From Acidimicrobiaceae bacterium (GTDB lineage: Bacteria > Actinomycetota > Acidimicrobiia > Acidimicrobiales > RAAP-2), in contig PLZW01000035.1 of NCBI GenBank assembly GCA_003153575.1, forward strand, positions 176,148 through 240,147: a stretch of DNA of 64,000 nt, written 5' to 3'. Under the pieces are notes generated by a model that was not told where the DNA came from, did not search any database, and saw only the letters and a list, made by a program, of their open reading frames with translations. The first letter of the stretch is position 1. The number at the start of each line of letters is the position of its first letter. A program made the position numbers and the translations under genes. Shown here piece after piece: positions 9,428-20,903 of this stretch.

Positions 9428-9736
9428 ATGCCATTCAGCCCGCCAGCAGAGTTCGCCAGCGTCGACAACATCCTGATCCTGGTCGTAGTCGTCCTCCTCG
9501 TCTTCGGGTCCACGCAGATTCCCAAGCTGGCCCGCTCGCTGGGCTCCGCCCAAAAGGAGTTCAAGAAGGGCCTCGACGAGGGTGCATCCGAGGACCCGAA
9601 GCCCGCCACCGCCGAGGTAGCGGCCCCCGCCGTCGCTCCCGCGGTCGCACAGGCGCCGGCTCCGGCGCCGGCCCCCGCCCCTCCTGTCGCGCAGGCTCCT
9701 CCTGCCGCAGACGGGACCCCGGGCGCTCCCTCCTGA
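9428..9736 (+). CDS. tatA: Twin-arginine translocase TatA/TatE-type subunit with Pro/Ala-rich tail
   Basis: ILILVVVVLLVFGSTQIPKLARSLGSAQKEFKKGLDE; single N-terminal TM, FG hinge, amphipathic helix. Confidence 0.88.
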   Translation: MPFSPPAEFASVDNILILVVVVLLVFGSTQIPKLARSLGSAQKEFKKGLDEGASEDPKPATAEVAAPAVAPAVAQAPAPAPAPAPPVAQAPPAADGTPGAPS

Positions 9737-9749
9737 ACAGACTTCACCG

Positions 9750-10439
9750 ATGACGACGGCGGCTGGAGATCCACCAGCTCCGTCGGACTCCGCTCCGAGG
9801 TGGCGATCTGGACGATGGATTCCCTTCTGGGTACTGCAAGCGTCGGAACTGGCCCTGGCCGTCGTCCTGGCCGACCTCTCCATCCACGTGCCCCACGGTC
9901 AGGCGCTGATCGTCGCCGCGGCGACCCTGTTCGTACTGGCCCTGACGGCCGACGGGCCCCTCGGAATCCTGCGGGTCGTCGGCAAGCGCACGCATGTGCA
10001 GCTGGCGGTGGCGGTGGCGATCGTCTTCGGGGTCGCCGTGTGGCTGCCTGCCCTGCATGCGGACAGCGAGGAGAAGGTCGTCGTCATGGTGGTCTCGATC
10101 GGACTCATCCGGTTGGCCACCCTCACGCGGACCAGTGGCATGACCGGTAGGGGGCGGCGGCGCAAGGGCGCAGGCAACGGCGAGGTAATCGACGCCACAG
10201 CCACAGCCACCGCCACCCCGGTGTCGCCGCCACCGGAGCACCGCGAAGGGGAGTCCGAGGCCGAAACGGCGTTCCGCAAGGCGGGCCGGACCACCGGGGC
10301 GGCGGCGGCTGCCGGCAAGCGGGCCGTCGACGAACACCGTCCCCAGGTGGAGGACCAGGTGAAGCGGACACTCCGGGGTGCGGGCCGCTTGGCCGGCCGC
10401 TTCGCCGGGCCCAAGTCACCCCCCGACCCACCGGCCTGA
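9750..10439 (+). CDS. Hypothetical membrane protein
   Basis: Several hydrophobic segments in first half, charged C-terminal tail; open frame in local operon context. Confidence 0.6.
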   Translation: MTTAAGDPPAPSDSAPRWRSGRWIPFWVLQASELALAVVLADLSIHVPHGQALIVAAATLFVLALTADGPLGILRVVGKRTHVQLAVAVAIVFGVAVWLPALHADSEEKVVVMVVSIGLIRLATLTRTSGMTGRGRRRKGAGNGEVIDATATATATPVSPPPEHREGESEAETAFRKAGRTTGAAAAAGKRAVDEHRPQVEDQVKRTLRGAGRLAGRFAGPKSPPDPPA

Positions 10440-10500
10440 CCGGGTCGGAACGTCCACCTATTCCCACCCAACGCAATCATTCGCTGAGGAGCCGAGCAGC

Positions 10501-11787
10501 ATGCCCGAGGACCACGACGTCCTGGCCATCGCCGAACGCCTGTGGAACGGCGACGGCCCGTCGGGACCGAACCCCATGGCCCCCGGAGGGGGCATGGCCG
10601 AGGTGGCCGACGGGGTGGCCTTCGTGCCCTCGTTCGCCAATGTGTCGGCCGTCCGCACCGACGACGGGCTGGTCCTGGTCGATGTCGGCAGCCCATTCCT
10701 GTCCGGCCAGGTCCACCGGACCCTGCGGACGTGGAGCGACCTCCCTCTCCACACCGCCGTCTACTCCCATGGGCACATCGACCACGTCTTCGGGGTCCAC
10801 CGATGGGAGGCCGAGGCCGACGAGCACGGCTGGCCCGCCCCGTCGGTGGTCGCCCACGAGGCGGTGGCGGCCCGGTTCGACCGCTACGTCCGCACCGCCG
10901 GCTACAACGCAGTGGTCAACCGGCGCCAGTTCGGCATCGACGACCTCCAGTGGCCCACGGAGTACCGGTATCCGGACCGGACCTTCCGGGACCACCTCGA
11001 CCTCGAGGTGGGGGGTGTACGGGCCGAGCTCCACCACGCCCGGGGCGAGACGGACGACCATGCCTGGGCCTGGTTCGCCGAGCAGCAGGTGTTGTGTGCC
11101 GGCGACCTGTTCATCTGGGCCTCCCCCAACGCCGGCAACCCGCAGAAGGTCCAGCGCTTCCCGCTCGAGTGGGCCGAGGCTCTGAAGCGGATGCTGGCGC
11201 TCTACGACACACCGGGCGGCGGGCCCGAGGTCCTCCTGCCCGGGCACGGCTACCCGATCGTGGGAGCCGACCGGATCCGGCGGGCCCTGTCCGAAACGGC
11301 TGAGCTGCTGGAGTCCCTGGTGGCCCAGACCCTGGAGCTGATGAATGCCGGGGCCCGCCTCGACGAGGCGATCCACTCGGTCACCCCGCCCGCCCATCTG
11401 ATGGCCCGGCCCTACCTCCAGCCCGTCTACGACGAGCCGGAATTTGTGGTCCGTGGGGTGTGGCGGCTCTACGGCGGCTGGTGGGACGGCAACCCGGCCA
11501 CGTTGAAGCCGGCCCCGGAGGCCGACCTGGCACGCGAACTGGCCGACCTGGCCGGGGGACCCGGAGCCCTGGCCGACCGCGCGCTGGCCCTGATCGAAGC
11601 GGCCGGGAGCGCCGACCCCGACGCTGCATTGCGTCTGGCCGGACATCTGGCCGAACTGGCCTGGCTGGCGGCACCCGACGACCCCGGCGTGGCGGAGGCC
11701 CGGCGGTCGGTGTGCACCCGACGGGCGGACGCGGCGACCTCCACCATGGCCCGGGGCATCTTCGCGTGGGCGGCCCGGGAGTCCTGA
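10501..11787 (+). CDS. MBL-fold metallo-hydrolase with alkyl-sulfatase-like dimerisation domain
   Basis: YSHGHIDHVFG metal motif; HHARGETDDHAW; LLPGHG; MARPYLQPVYDEPEFVVRGVWRLYGGWWDGNP. Confidence 0.9.
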   Translation: MPEDHDVLAIAERLWNGDGPSGPNPMAPGGGMAEVADGVAFVPSFANVSAVRTDDGLVLVDVGSPFLSGQVHRTLRTWSDLPLHTAVYSHGHIDHVFGVHRWEAEADEHGWPAPSVVAHEAVAARFDRYVRTAGYNAVVNRRQFGIDDLQWPTEYRYPDRTFRDHLDLEVGGVRAELHHARGETDDHAWAWFAEQQVLCAGDLFIWASPNAGNPQKVQRFPLEWAEALKRMLALYDTPGGGPEVLLPGHGYPIVGADRIRRALSETAELLESLVAQTLELMNAGARLDEAIHSVTPPAHLMARPYLQPVYDEPEFVVRGVWRLYGGWWDGNPATLKPAPEADLARELADLAGGPGALADRALALIEAAGSADPDAALRLAGHLAELAWLAAPDDPGVAEARRSVCTRRADAATSTMARGIFAWAARES

Positions 11788-11914
11788 GGGGACGTCGGCG
11801 GAGGTCCTGCGGACCGGCGCCGAAGGGCCCCATTCGCACGCCTGTGACCAGGCAGTTCTCCGACGCCAGGCACCCACATTCTCAACTTCTCAATTTGGTT
11901 CGGTCCCCACTAGT

Positions 11915-12891
11915 GTGACCCCCGTGAACGCCTTCACAAACGGATCTCCGACCTCCCTACTCGCACGCGACCCCTCGTCCGACGCGCACCCGGCGGGGCC
12001 TTCGGACCCGGCCCGCGGCCGTCGTTGGAAGCGTCTGGCCGTCGGCCTGGCCATCGGGGCGCCGCTCGTGCTCGGGGGCTGCAACTTCTACCCGACATAC
12101 GGCGCCAGCCGGGGGGTCACCACCCAGGGGCAGGACACCTTCAAGCTCTACTCGGGGATGATGACCACGGGCATCATCATCGGCGGCTTCGTCGGCATCC
12201 TGATCCTGTACACCGTCCTGCGCTACCGCCGGCGCTCGGACGACATGCCGAAGCAGTTCCACGAGAGCATTCCCATCGAGATCCTGTACACCGCCATCCC
12301 GGTGTTCGTGGTGGCCGTCCTGTTCCTGTTCACCGTGCTCACCGAGAACAACGTCGACGCCACCGTGCCCAACAACGCCCGGATCACCACCACCGGCGCC
12401 CCGGTGCTGGAGGTGAAGATCACCGCCTTCCAGTGGGGTTGGCGGTTCGACTATCCGAACAACAACGTGAGTGTCTCAGGTGAGGTGACCGACGGCCCCG
12501 GCGGCCTCGGGCCCCAAATGGTCCTGCCCGTCGGCGAGACCGTCCAGATCCTGCTGGTCTCCAACGACGTCATCCACGGGTTCTACGTACGGGACTTCAA
12601 CTTCAGCCGCTACGCCCTGCCCGGCGTGCAGAACCGGTTCGACCTCAACATCATCAAACCTGGTCTCTTCCCCGGGCAGTGCACCCAGATCTGCGGCCTC
12701 TACCACTCGGAGATGCTCTTCACCGTGAAGGGCGTGACCCCGTCGGACTTCGCCACGTGGACGACCTCCGAGATCGCCGCCGGCCACACGTTGCAGCGCT
12801 ACCCGGTGCCGGCGGCCAACACCCCGCCCCCCTACACCCACGTGACCCCGTCCAACGCCCTGGCTGCGCCTTCCGCCAAGAAGGGTTCCCT

Positions 12892-12895
<4 letters not shown>
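11915..12895 (+). CDS. ctaC: Cytochrome c oxidase subunit II
   Basis: CuA site [12 protein letters not shown]; two N-terminal TMs; [11 protein letters not shown]. Confidence 0.95.
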
Positions 12896-14648
<1,753 letters not shown>

Positions 14649-14652
<4 letters not shown>

Positions 14653-15041
14653 GAATCAGCGGGACGTTCCTCGCCGCCATCGGCTTCTTCTTCGGCGTCA
14701 TCGCCCTCATCTACTGGTTCACGGCCTACGAGGACGCCGGATTCCTGATGCTGATCGGCTCCGCCATCCTCGGGCTCCTGCCCGGTGGCTACTACCTCTG
14801 GTGGTCGAGGCGGATGCGTCCCTTGGAGGGAGACGTGGACGATGCCGACATGAGCGACGGCGCCGGCGTCATCGACGCCTTCCCGGGCTCCAGCATCTGG
14901 CCCTTCCTGCTCGGCATGGGGGCCTTGTTTGCCGCCCTCACCTTCATCTTCGGACTGTGGCTGGCGCCCATCGCCGCCGCCCTCGGCCTGTCCGCCGTCA
15001 TCGGTGGCGTGATCGAGAGCCGCCGCGGCGGCGCCGTCTGA
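14649..15041 (+). CDS. ctaF: Actinobacterial cytochrome c oxidase subunit IV
   Basis: [31 protein letters not shown]..., 4 TMs, overlap with ctaD. Confidence 0.9.
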
Positions 15042-15073
15042 CCGGCGCGGTTGCCGATACTCAGGCCCCTCCG

Positions 15074-15814
15074 TCAATGCTCCTGTGCGACCTCTCGTGC
15101 GATCTTCCACATGGCCTGGATCTCCTCGGTGGACAGATTCGGATCGGCGGTCTTCCGTTCGGCAACCTCCAATATCCTCGGTCTCAATGCCGAACGGTCA
15201 CGGCCGCCGAGGAAACCACGAATCAATTGCGTGCGACCCCAGCCCAGGATCTTCTGTTCGAACCTTCCGCCTGGAATTGTGCCTGAGGCGATGAGCAGAT
15301 ATGCCAACGTGACATCGACCAGAGGATCGCCTCTTCCCGCGTTCGTCCAGTCGATGACCACCGGCCCGTGGGGACCGATCAGCACGTTGAGGGGATGAAG
15401 GTCCATATGGACAAGTGACTCTCCCTGGCCGAACGCAGCGGGACCGAGGAAGTCCGGCGGAGGGATCTCGTGCAGTTGCCGGTGCAGCCCGGCCAGGGTT
15501 CGCCCAAGGTGCCGAATCTGCCACGGTCTTCGGCTCAGGTAGTCCACCATCGTGGGGCCATCGATCCGCTCCATGACGAGTTCGGTCCCGTCATCGGACA
15601 CGCCGTGGATAGCAGGGACCGGATAGCCGCTCCCATGGAGATACTCCATGACTCGGGCCTCGTGTGCGACGGAGCGTCCTTTGCGCGAACGGCGGAGCAC
15701 CAGGCCGGGCCCAAATTCGAAGATGTCGGCGTCACGGCCTGACGCCAGCTTGCGGCCCGGCTGTCCCATCAGAAGAACGTAGCGGAACGGCAGTCCCGTG
15801 AACGCCTGCGCCAC
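15074..15814 (-). CDS. Aminoglycoside phosphotransferase-like kinase
   Basis: VHMDLHPLNVLIGPHGPVVIDWTNAGRGDPLVDV catalytic motif. Confidence 0.85.
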   Translation of the reverse strand: MAQAFTGLPFRYVLLMGQPGRKLASGRDADIFEFGPGLVLRRSRKGRSVAHEARVMEYLHGSGYPVPAIHGVSDDGTELVMERIDGPTMVDYLSRRPWQIRHLGRTLAGLHRQLHEIPPPDFLGPAAFGQGESLVHMDLHPLNVLIGPHGPVVIDWTNAGRGDPLVDVTLAYLLIASGTIPGGRFEQKILGWGRTQLIRGFLGGRDRSALRPRILEVAERKTADPNLSTEEIQAMWKIAREVAQEH

Positions 15815-15835
15815 ATGCGGGCATCGCTGTCATCG

Positions 15836-16189
15836 CTAAGCGGGCTGCCAGAGCTCGACGCGGTTGCCCTCGGGGTCGGTCACCCAGCCAAATCGGCCGA
15901 CGCCTTCCATATCCTGGATTTCGTCTGCCACGTCGGCGCCCGTGTCGCGGAGCTGGGTGAGCATGGCCTCCAGGTCGCCAACCCGAAAGTTGAGCATGGT
16001 CTGCTGGGATCGGGAACCGAAATAGTCGGTCCCAACCTCGAACGTCGCAAATACTGTGGGGCCCGTCACTTGGTGCCACAGGCCGTGCTCATCGGCATCG
16101 AGGCCAAGGCAGCCCCGATACCAGGCGCCCAGAGCCGTCGGATCCGAGGCGCGAATGAAGTATCCACCGATTCCGAGCACGCGTTCCAT
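15836..16189 (-). CDS. VOC (glyoxalase/bleomycin-resistance) family protein
   Basis: GIGGYFIRASDPTALGAWYRGCLGLDADEHG...WVTDPEGNRVELWQP. Confidence 0.88.
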   Translation of the reverse strand: MERVLGIGGYFIRASDPTALGAWYRGCLGLDADEHGLWHQVTGPTVFATFEVGTDYFGSRSQQTMLNFRVGDLEAMLTQLRDTGADVADEIQDMEGVGRFGWVTDPEGNRVELWQPA

Positions 16190-16287
16190 GACGGGATCTT
16201 GCCAGACCGGGCCACGAGGATCCTCTGAGATGCGCCTACCCGATGGTCCTGAGTCGCGGTCACGTCGACCTCGGACATACTGGTCGG

Positions 16288-16602
16288 ATGCACCGATCTG
16301 AGGCGAGGCACGTCGATAGCGCCGCCCTCAGGGTCCGGGTCGGGATCGCCCTCTGGTTGGTTTCGTGGATCCCGTTCGGCGTGATCTTCCGCGTCAACGG
16401 CTGGGCATTCCTGGTGGCGATTGCGGTAGAGATCATTGTGGGTCTCATCGGTCTCGCCCTGGCCGGGTCGGAAGTGGCGCGAAGTGCGGCGTGCCGGGTG
16501 GCAGCAAGGATTGCGCTCCGGTTGGGAGCTCTTCAGGTGAGGCCGCAGGCGAAAGTCGGCAGACGCGATCTGAGCGATCACGCTTCTCCCCCCGCAGCAT
16601 GA
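16288..16602 (+). CDS. Hypothetical small membrane protein (2 TM)
   Basis: VGIALWLVSWIPFGVIF and AFLVAIAVEIIVGLIGLALAG hydrophobic segments. Confidence 0.5.
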   Translation: MHRSEARHVDSAALRVRVGIALWLVSWIPFGVIFRVNGWAFLVAIAVEIIVGLIGLALAGSEVARSAACRVAARIALRLGALQVRPQAKVGRRDLSDHASPPAA

Positions 16603-16618
16603 GACGCGTGGTCGTACG

Positions 16619-18142
16619 TCAGTCGAAGTGTTTGAGCTGCGGCCAGAGGACCCAGGGCACCCGCTGATTCCTGCAGATCCAGATCGGCACCCCGCGTTCG
16701 TGGGGATCGATGGGAGTCGATCCCGACTCCAGGGTGTCGACCCGGACGACTGAGCCCCAGTACCGCCGCACGACATCGCCGGGTAGGCCCACCGCCAGGA
16801 CTGTTGCCTGGGCTGCCGGTCGACCGTAGCCCCACGTCCAGAACGAGTTGTGTCCACTGATGGCGTCGGGCAGCCCATAGGTTGCAGCGTAGAAGTCGAT
16901 CGCGCCGGCTTCGGAGTAGTTGCTCGTCAAGATGACCGCATGACGCTGTTGGCCGACCGGCAGCCGATGGAAGTCGCGGGAGATGTACGCCGTGGTCGTC
17001 GCCCACCCCATCATCCCGCCGATGTCGGCGTTCGACGTGTCGATGTGCAGCCGCACGGCGGTCGCCTCTGGTACCAGTGGCGTGGCGAACGGCGCGAAGA
17101 GCAGACCGGTGACGGCTACGGCGCCGAGGACGACTCCCCGGGCGCGCCGTCGCCACCGGTGCTCGATGGCCACCGACCCGACCGCCACCAATGGTAGGTA
17201 CCACGAACCGAGGTAGTAGGGCTTTCCGGCCAGCGCGATGAGGATGGTGAAGGCGACGACGTAGCCGATCAGCAGCCAGCGCTGGGGCCGCCACTCGGGC
17301 CGGGCCAGGACGATGAGCGCCGTGATCCAGACGATGGCTCCCCCGAGGGTCACGAGCAGGAGTTGCACCGGCGCGAACTGGATGAGATTGCTGTGTGCGC
17401 CGCTTGTCCGGATGTTCCGGAGGAACTGCCAGGTGGGCCAGTGGTTGTCGATCTCCCACAGGATGTTGGGTGCCACCATCACCCCTGCGACGATGGCGCC
17501 GATGGGGAGCCAGACACTGGCCATGAGGCGCCGTTGCGACGTGAGGAGGAGCCCGGCCACCGTCGCCACGATCCAGAAACCCATCGTGTACTTATTCAGT
17601 AGACCGAAGCCGCAGACCACGCCGATCCAGATCCATAGACGACGGTCGCCGGTCCGGGTCATCCGGAGCACGAGCAGGGAGCCCAGTGCCCAGAAGACCA
17701 GGTCGAGACTGAGCGTGCTGAGGAAATGGCTGGTCGTGAGGAAGATCGAACCGAGACAGGCAACGACACCGGTGAGCAGCTGGGCGTACCGCCGTCCGCC
17801 CAGCTCACGGGCGAGCAGACCTCCGAGGATCACGTAGACGCCTCCAAGGAAGGCCGGCACCACCGCCAAGGCGGAAACGGAGTGACCGAATACGAGCTCC
17901 TGCAGCCGGTAGACCACGGGAACAAGGGGAGGATTGTCGACATACCCCCACGCCAGGTGGTGGCCACTCTCGAGGTAGTAGAACTCGTCCCGATGGGCGC
18001 CGTAGAGATTCGAGGTCAGGAGCTGGAGGACGACCTTTGCGCCGGCCAAGGGCCCGAGGAATCGCCATGCAATGGGAGCAAGATCGGCGACCGCCGGGTC
18101 AGCGCCGTCCCTATCGGCTTCCACGTCGCCAACCATTGACAC
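16619..18142 (-). CDS. Glycosyltransferase family 39 (ArnT/PMT-like) membrane protein
   Basis: HRDEFYYLESGHHLAWGYVDNPPLVPV, multi-TM. Confidence 0.88.
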   Translation of the reverse strand: MSMVGDVEADRDGADPAVADLAPIAWRFLGPLAGAKVVLQLLTSNLYGAHRDEFYYLESGHHLAWGYVDNPPLVPVVYRLQELVFGHSVSALAVVPAFLGGVYVILGGLLARELGGRRYAQLLTGVVACLGSIFLTTSHFLSTLSLDLVFWALGSLLVLRMTRTGDRRLWIWIGVVCGFGLLNKYTMGFWIVATVAGLLLTSQRRLMASVWLPIGAIVAGVMVAPNILWEIDNHWPTWQFLRNIRTSGAHSNLIQFAPVQLLLVTLGGAIVWITALIVLARPEWRPQRWLLIGYVVAFTILIALAGKPYYLGSWYLPLVAVGSVAIEHRWRRRARGVVLGAVAVTGLLFAPFATPLVPEATAVRLHIDTSNADIGGMMGWATTTAYISRDFHRLPVGQQRHAVILTSNYSEAGAIDFYAATYGLPDAISGHNSFWTWGYGRPAAQATVLAVGLPGDVVRRYWGSVVRVDTLESGSTPIDPHERGVPIWICRNQRVPWVLWPQLKHFD

Positions 18143-18283
18143 GTGGTGAGTATCCCGCGACTCTCGTCAATCCGCCTCGAACCCCGGGGAACTCGCTCGA
18201 CCTGGATGAACGCGGTCACCGGATCGGTCCCTGCCGCAACGACCAGAGCGGACCCACCGATCGAGCCTGCATCAACGGTGGAC

Positions 18284-19087
18284 TTACCAGCGTGCGGCCA
18301 GTGCCTTGGCCTGCTGCTGGTCGAATGAACCGGCCAGCTGGAGCTCCCCTTCGAATGACGTGAACGACGACTGTGTCGGCTGTGTAATCGGAGCCGAGAT
18401 CACGTGACCGTCGACCACGACACCGACGAAGGCGTGAAACTGCTCTTGAGCCAGTGCGTCCCACTGGGCCGATCCGGCATCGGTGAGTCGGAGCAAGACG
18501 GCCCACTGACCGTCGATGTGAACTGCCGTGGCGGATTGGATTCCCGCGCCGGTCAGTCCGGCAGGACCGAGCACATAGCGGCCGTCCGATGCAGTCGCAC
18601 CGGGCAGCAGCACGGTGGCATCTTTGGTGTCGTCCTGCGACGACGTCGACGGAACGGCTGCCAAGGAGGGATCTGCTCGACCGGGGTTGTCGACGATGAA
18701 CCCGCCAACTCTGTTGGTCTCCGGAGTGACTCCCAGGTGCGCTGGGGTCAGCTGGAATGCCTGGCCGCACGTAGGAGACGTCCCGGCGCTGACCGACAGG
18801 CCAGTGGGTGCGAACACAGGGGCAAAACACAGCAACGGGCGCACGCTGAAGTCGGCAGCTGACACGGCGGAAGCGGCCGGGACGGCGGCCGACGGTACCG
18901 GGGGCTGCGTGCCCCCTCCACGTCGACCGACGGACAGGCCGAAGGTGACACCCATGACCACGAGGATCACCAGTGAGACGATGCCGGAGACCAACCACCG
19001 ACGCCTTCGGCGCTGCTTGGCCTCCTGGAAGAGGAGCTGGGCCGCGTCGAACTCGGGCGGCGCGGTCCGGGATTCGATGAGAGTCAA
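18284..19087 (-). CDS. Membrane-anchored protein with SecD P1-head-like domain
   Basis: N-terminal single TM (WLVSGIVSLVILVVMGVTFG); C-terminal YVLGPAGLTGAGIQSATAVHIDGQWAVLLRLTDAGSAQW...VVDGHVISAPI...LAGSFDQQQAKALA resembles the SecD periplasmic P1 region. Confidence 0.72.
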   Translation of the reverse strand: MTLIESRTAPPEFDAAQLLFQEAKQRRRRRWLVSGIVSLVILVVMGVTFGLSVGRRGGGTQPPVPSAAVPAASAVSAADFSVRPLLCFAPVFAPTGLSVSAGTSPTCGQAFQLTPAHLGVTPETNRVGGFIVDNPGRADPSLAAVPSTSSQDDTKDATVLLPGATASDGRYVLGPAGLTGAGIQSATAVHIDGQWAVLLRLTDAGSAQWDALAQEQFHAFVGVVVDGHVISAPITQPTQSSFTSFEGELQLAGSFDQQQAKALAARW

Positions 19088-19730
19088 CGTCGGCCCCGCC
19101 TCGAGTAGTTCATGGGACTACTATGACTAGTACCATGTTGCCTGTCAAGGCGGACAGGTCGATCCGGCGATGGCGCACGGCGACCTGCCAACGGCGATCC
19201 GCCGTTCCGACGCTGAATACGCAACCGGATCAGTGCCAAGGAGGGCGACCACGCGCACGGCGATCAAGACCAGCGGGAACGTCGCAGGCTCGAACCGAAC
19301 GCGTCCGGCTGTACGTGACCTCGAGCGAGTGCACACCACGTCTGGTGAACCCGGCCGCAGGGCGAACCCATGTGTCGGTGGAACAAACGCGCAACTCCCG
19401 ATCGCGGTAATTGCTCCCCACGTCGGCCGGAAACCTAAATTCATTTTCAACCTCTTCAGTGCTGACGCAGACGTCCACGTCCCTGGTGAATCGGCAATTC
19501 GACAGAGGATCACGATCGCGGGCAACAAAGTACATCCGGACGCACCTCGGCTCCGAAGAAGCATCGAAAGGTGAAAACCGATCGAGCTCGACTTCACCAA
19601 CGACCGACCATCCTGACCGTTTCGCCACGCATCGGAAACGTGATCCATTGGTAGGATCACTGGCATCCGCCGATGCGGGGCGCATCGAACGGGGAGCCTC
19701 GGCCGTCAGTGGGTTGGACGAGTCCGTCGG

Positions 19731-19761
19731 CCAGATGCAACATCAGTCCAGATGCAACATC
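19731..19761. promoter_or_regulatory. Two direct copies of palindromic GATG-CAA-CATC, operator-like
   Basis: CCAGATGCAACATC at 19731-19744 and 19748-19761, period 17 bp, just upstream of the start at 19780. Confidence 0.45.
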
Positions 19762-19779
19762 CAAACAAGGGGGTAGGAC

Positions 19780-20403
19780 ATGAACAAGTTCGTACGAAGA
19801 TCGGCACTCGTCGCCGCACTGTGCGTGGCACCGGCCGGGGCGACGCTCGCCACGGTGATGCCCGCCGGCACGGCGTCCGCCACTTCGGCGTCAGGGATAC
19901 CGGTCAACTACGTCGTCAACGCGTCGACCACGCTGGCCAAGCTCCACCAGACCGTGGTGGTGCCGCCCGGCACGTTCAAGGGGAGCGTCTCGATACCGGG
20001 CTTCATCCTGACGGGCGTGCTCAAGCTTCCACCGGCCAGCGACACCATCGCGTTGGCCGGAGTCGGCTTGGCCACGGCCACGTTCAAATTGGCCGAGACG
20101 AAGCCGGTCACGGGGGTGGTCGACCTGTCCAACCTGACCGTGACGGCTACGTCCACCTTCAACGTCCTGATCACCTCGGTGAACCCACTGGGACTCCCGA
20201 TCAACCTCGTGGGGAACAGTTGCGGCACGTCCAAGCCCGTGTCGGTCACCTTCTCGGGGAAATTCTCGTTCGGGGGTTCGTCGTCGTTCTCCGGGAGCTA
20301 TAAGATCCCACAGCTCAGCAACTGTGGTGCGCTCACCGCGGCCCTGAACCTGGTGATCCCGGGCCCTGGAAACCAATTCAACGCGTCGTTCGCACCGGCC
20401 TGA
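19780..20403 (+). CDS. Secreted protein of unknown function
   Basis: MNKFVRRSALVAALCVAPAGATLATVMPAGTASA signal peptide; Ser/Thr/Gly-rich beta-type composition. Confidence 0.72.
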   Translation: MNKFVRRSALVAALCVAPAGATLATVMPAGTASATSASGIPVNYVVNASTTLAKLHQTVVVPPGTFKGSVSIPGFILTGVLKLPPASDTIALAGVGLATATFKLAETKPVTGVVDLSNLTVTATSTFNVLITSVNPLGLPINLVGNSCGTSKPVSVTFSGKFSFGGSSSFSGSYKIPQLSNCGALTAALNLVIPGPGNQFNASFAPA

Positions 20404-20510
20404 GCCGGTAGCCCGGCCGTTACCCCCGGCTGACTCCACGCCGGCCCGGTTTCCTCGTCGAAAGCAAACGACGGGGTACCCGGCTCGGCTGGAGCATCCG
20501 GCAAGTTCAG

Positions 20511-20548
20511 AGGGCGGTGTGGTGGCGGCAGGGCGGTGTGGTGGCGCA
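20511..20548. repeat. 19-bp tandem duplication at the start region of the putative lipoprotein gene
   Basis: AGGGCGGTGTGGTGGCGGC followed by AGGGCGGTGTGGTGGCGCA. Confidence 0.85.
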
Positions 20549-20903
20549 CAGCATCGATCGGTGGCGGCGGCATCCGGTCGATACTGTGCAACTTCGTTGT
20601 GCCCCGAGGGTCCTCAGCATCGCGTTGATCGGATCGCTCGGTGTGGCGATGGCAAGTTGCTCGTCGGGTACGGGTCCTCTGGCCGGTTCCTTCTGCGCCG
20701 GAATCAGGCACGATGCCGCCGTGCTCCACCAGGCTGCCGGGGGCGTGTCGACGTTCACCGGAACCCATGACGGCCTGGGCGATGCCGGGCTCGATGCGGC
20801 CTCGACCGACCTGTTCCATGCCCTGGGTGGATCCGACCAAGCCGACAAGGTGCGGGCGGTGGCCGAGGTCCACACCGCCTGCAGCCGCCTGCGGCTGTGG
20901 TAG
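20517..20903 (+). CDS. Putative lipoprotein (start uncertain)
   Basis: VLSIALIGSLGVAMASCSSG lipobox-like sequence. Confidence 0.55.
   Translation: MWWRQGGVVAHSIDRWRRHPVDTVQLRCAPRVLSIALIGSLGVAMASCSSGTGPLAGSFCAGIRHDAAVLHQAAGGVSTFTGTHDGLGDAGLDAASTDLFHALGGSDQADKVRAVAEVHTACSRLRLW

Noticed and set aside
9600-9736. Pro/Ala-rich repeat in the TatA tail considered as a notable repeat
   Set aside because: Irregular low-complexity linker common in actinobacterial TatA tails; no precise repeat unit.
11875-11895. TTCTCAA direct repeat upstream of ctaC considered as operator
   Set aside because: Only 7 bp with a 1-nt gap; too short to separate from chance.
15074-15814. APH-like kinase considered as an acquired antibiotic-resistance gene
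   Set aside because: The APH fold family is broad (choline, homoserine and other kinases); no mobile-element context and no subclass-specific motifs recognised.
19270-19330. GGTTCGAGCC-like T-arm (minus strand) considered as tRNA
   Set aside because: T-stem bases do not pair around the TTCGA loop and no acceptor/anticodon arms could be built.
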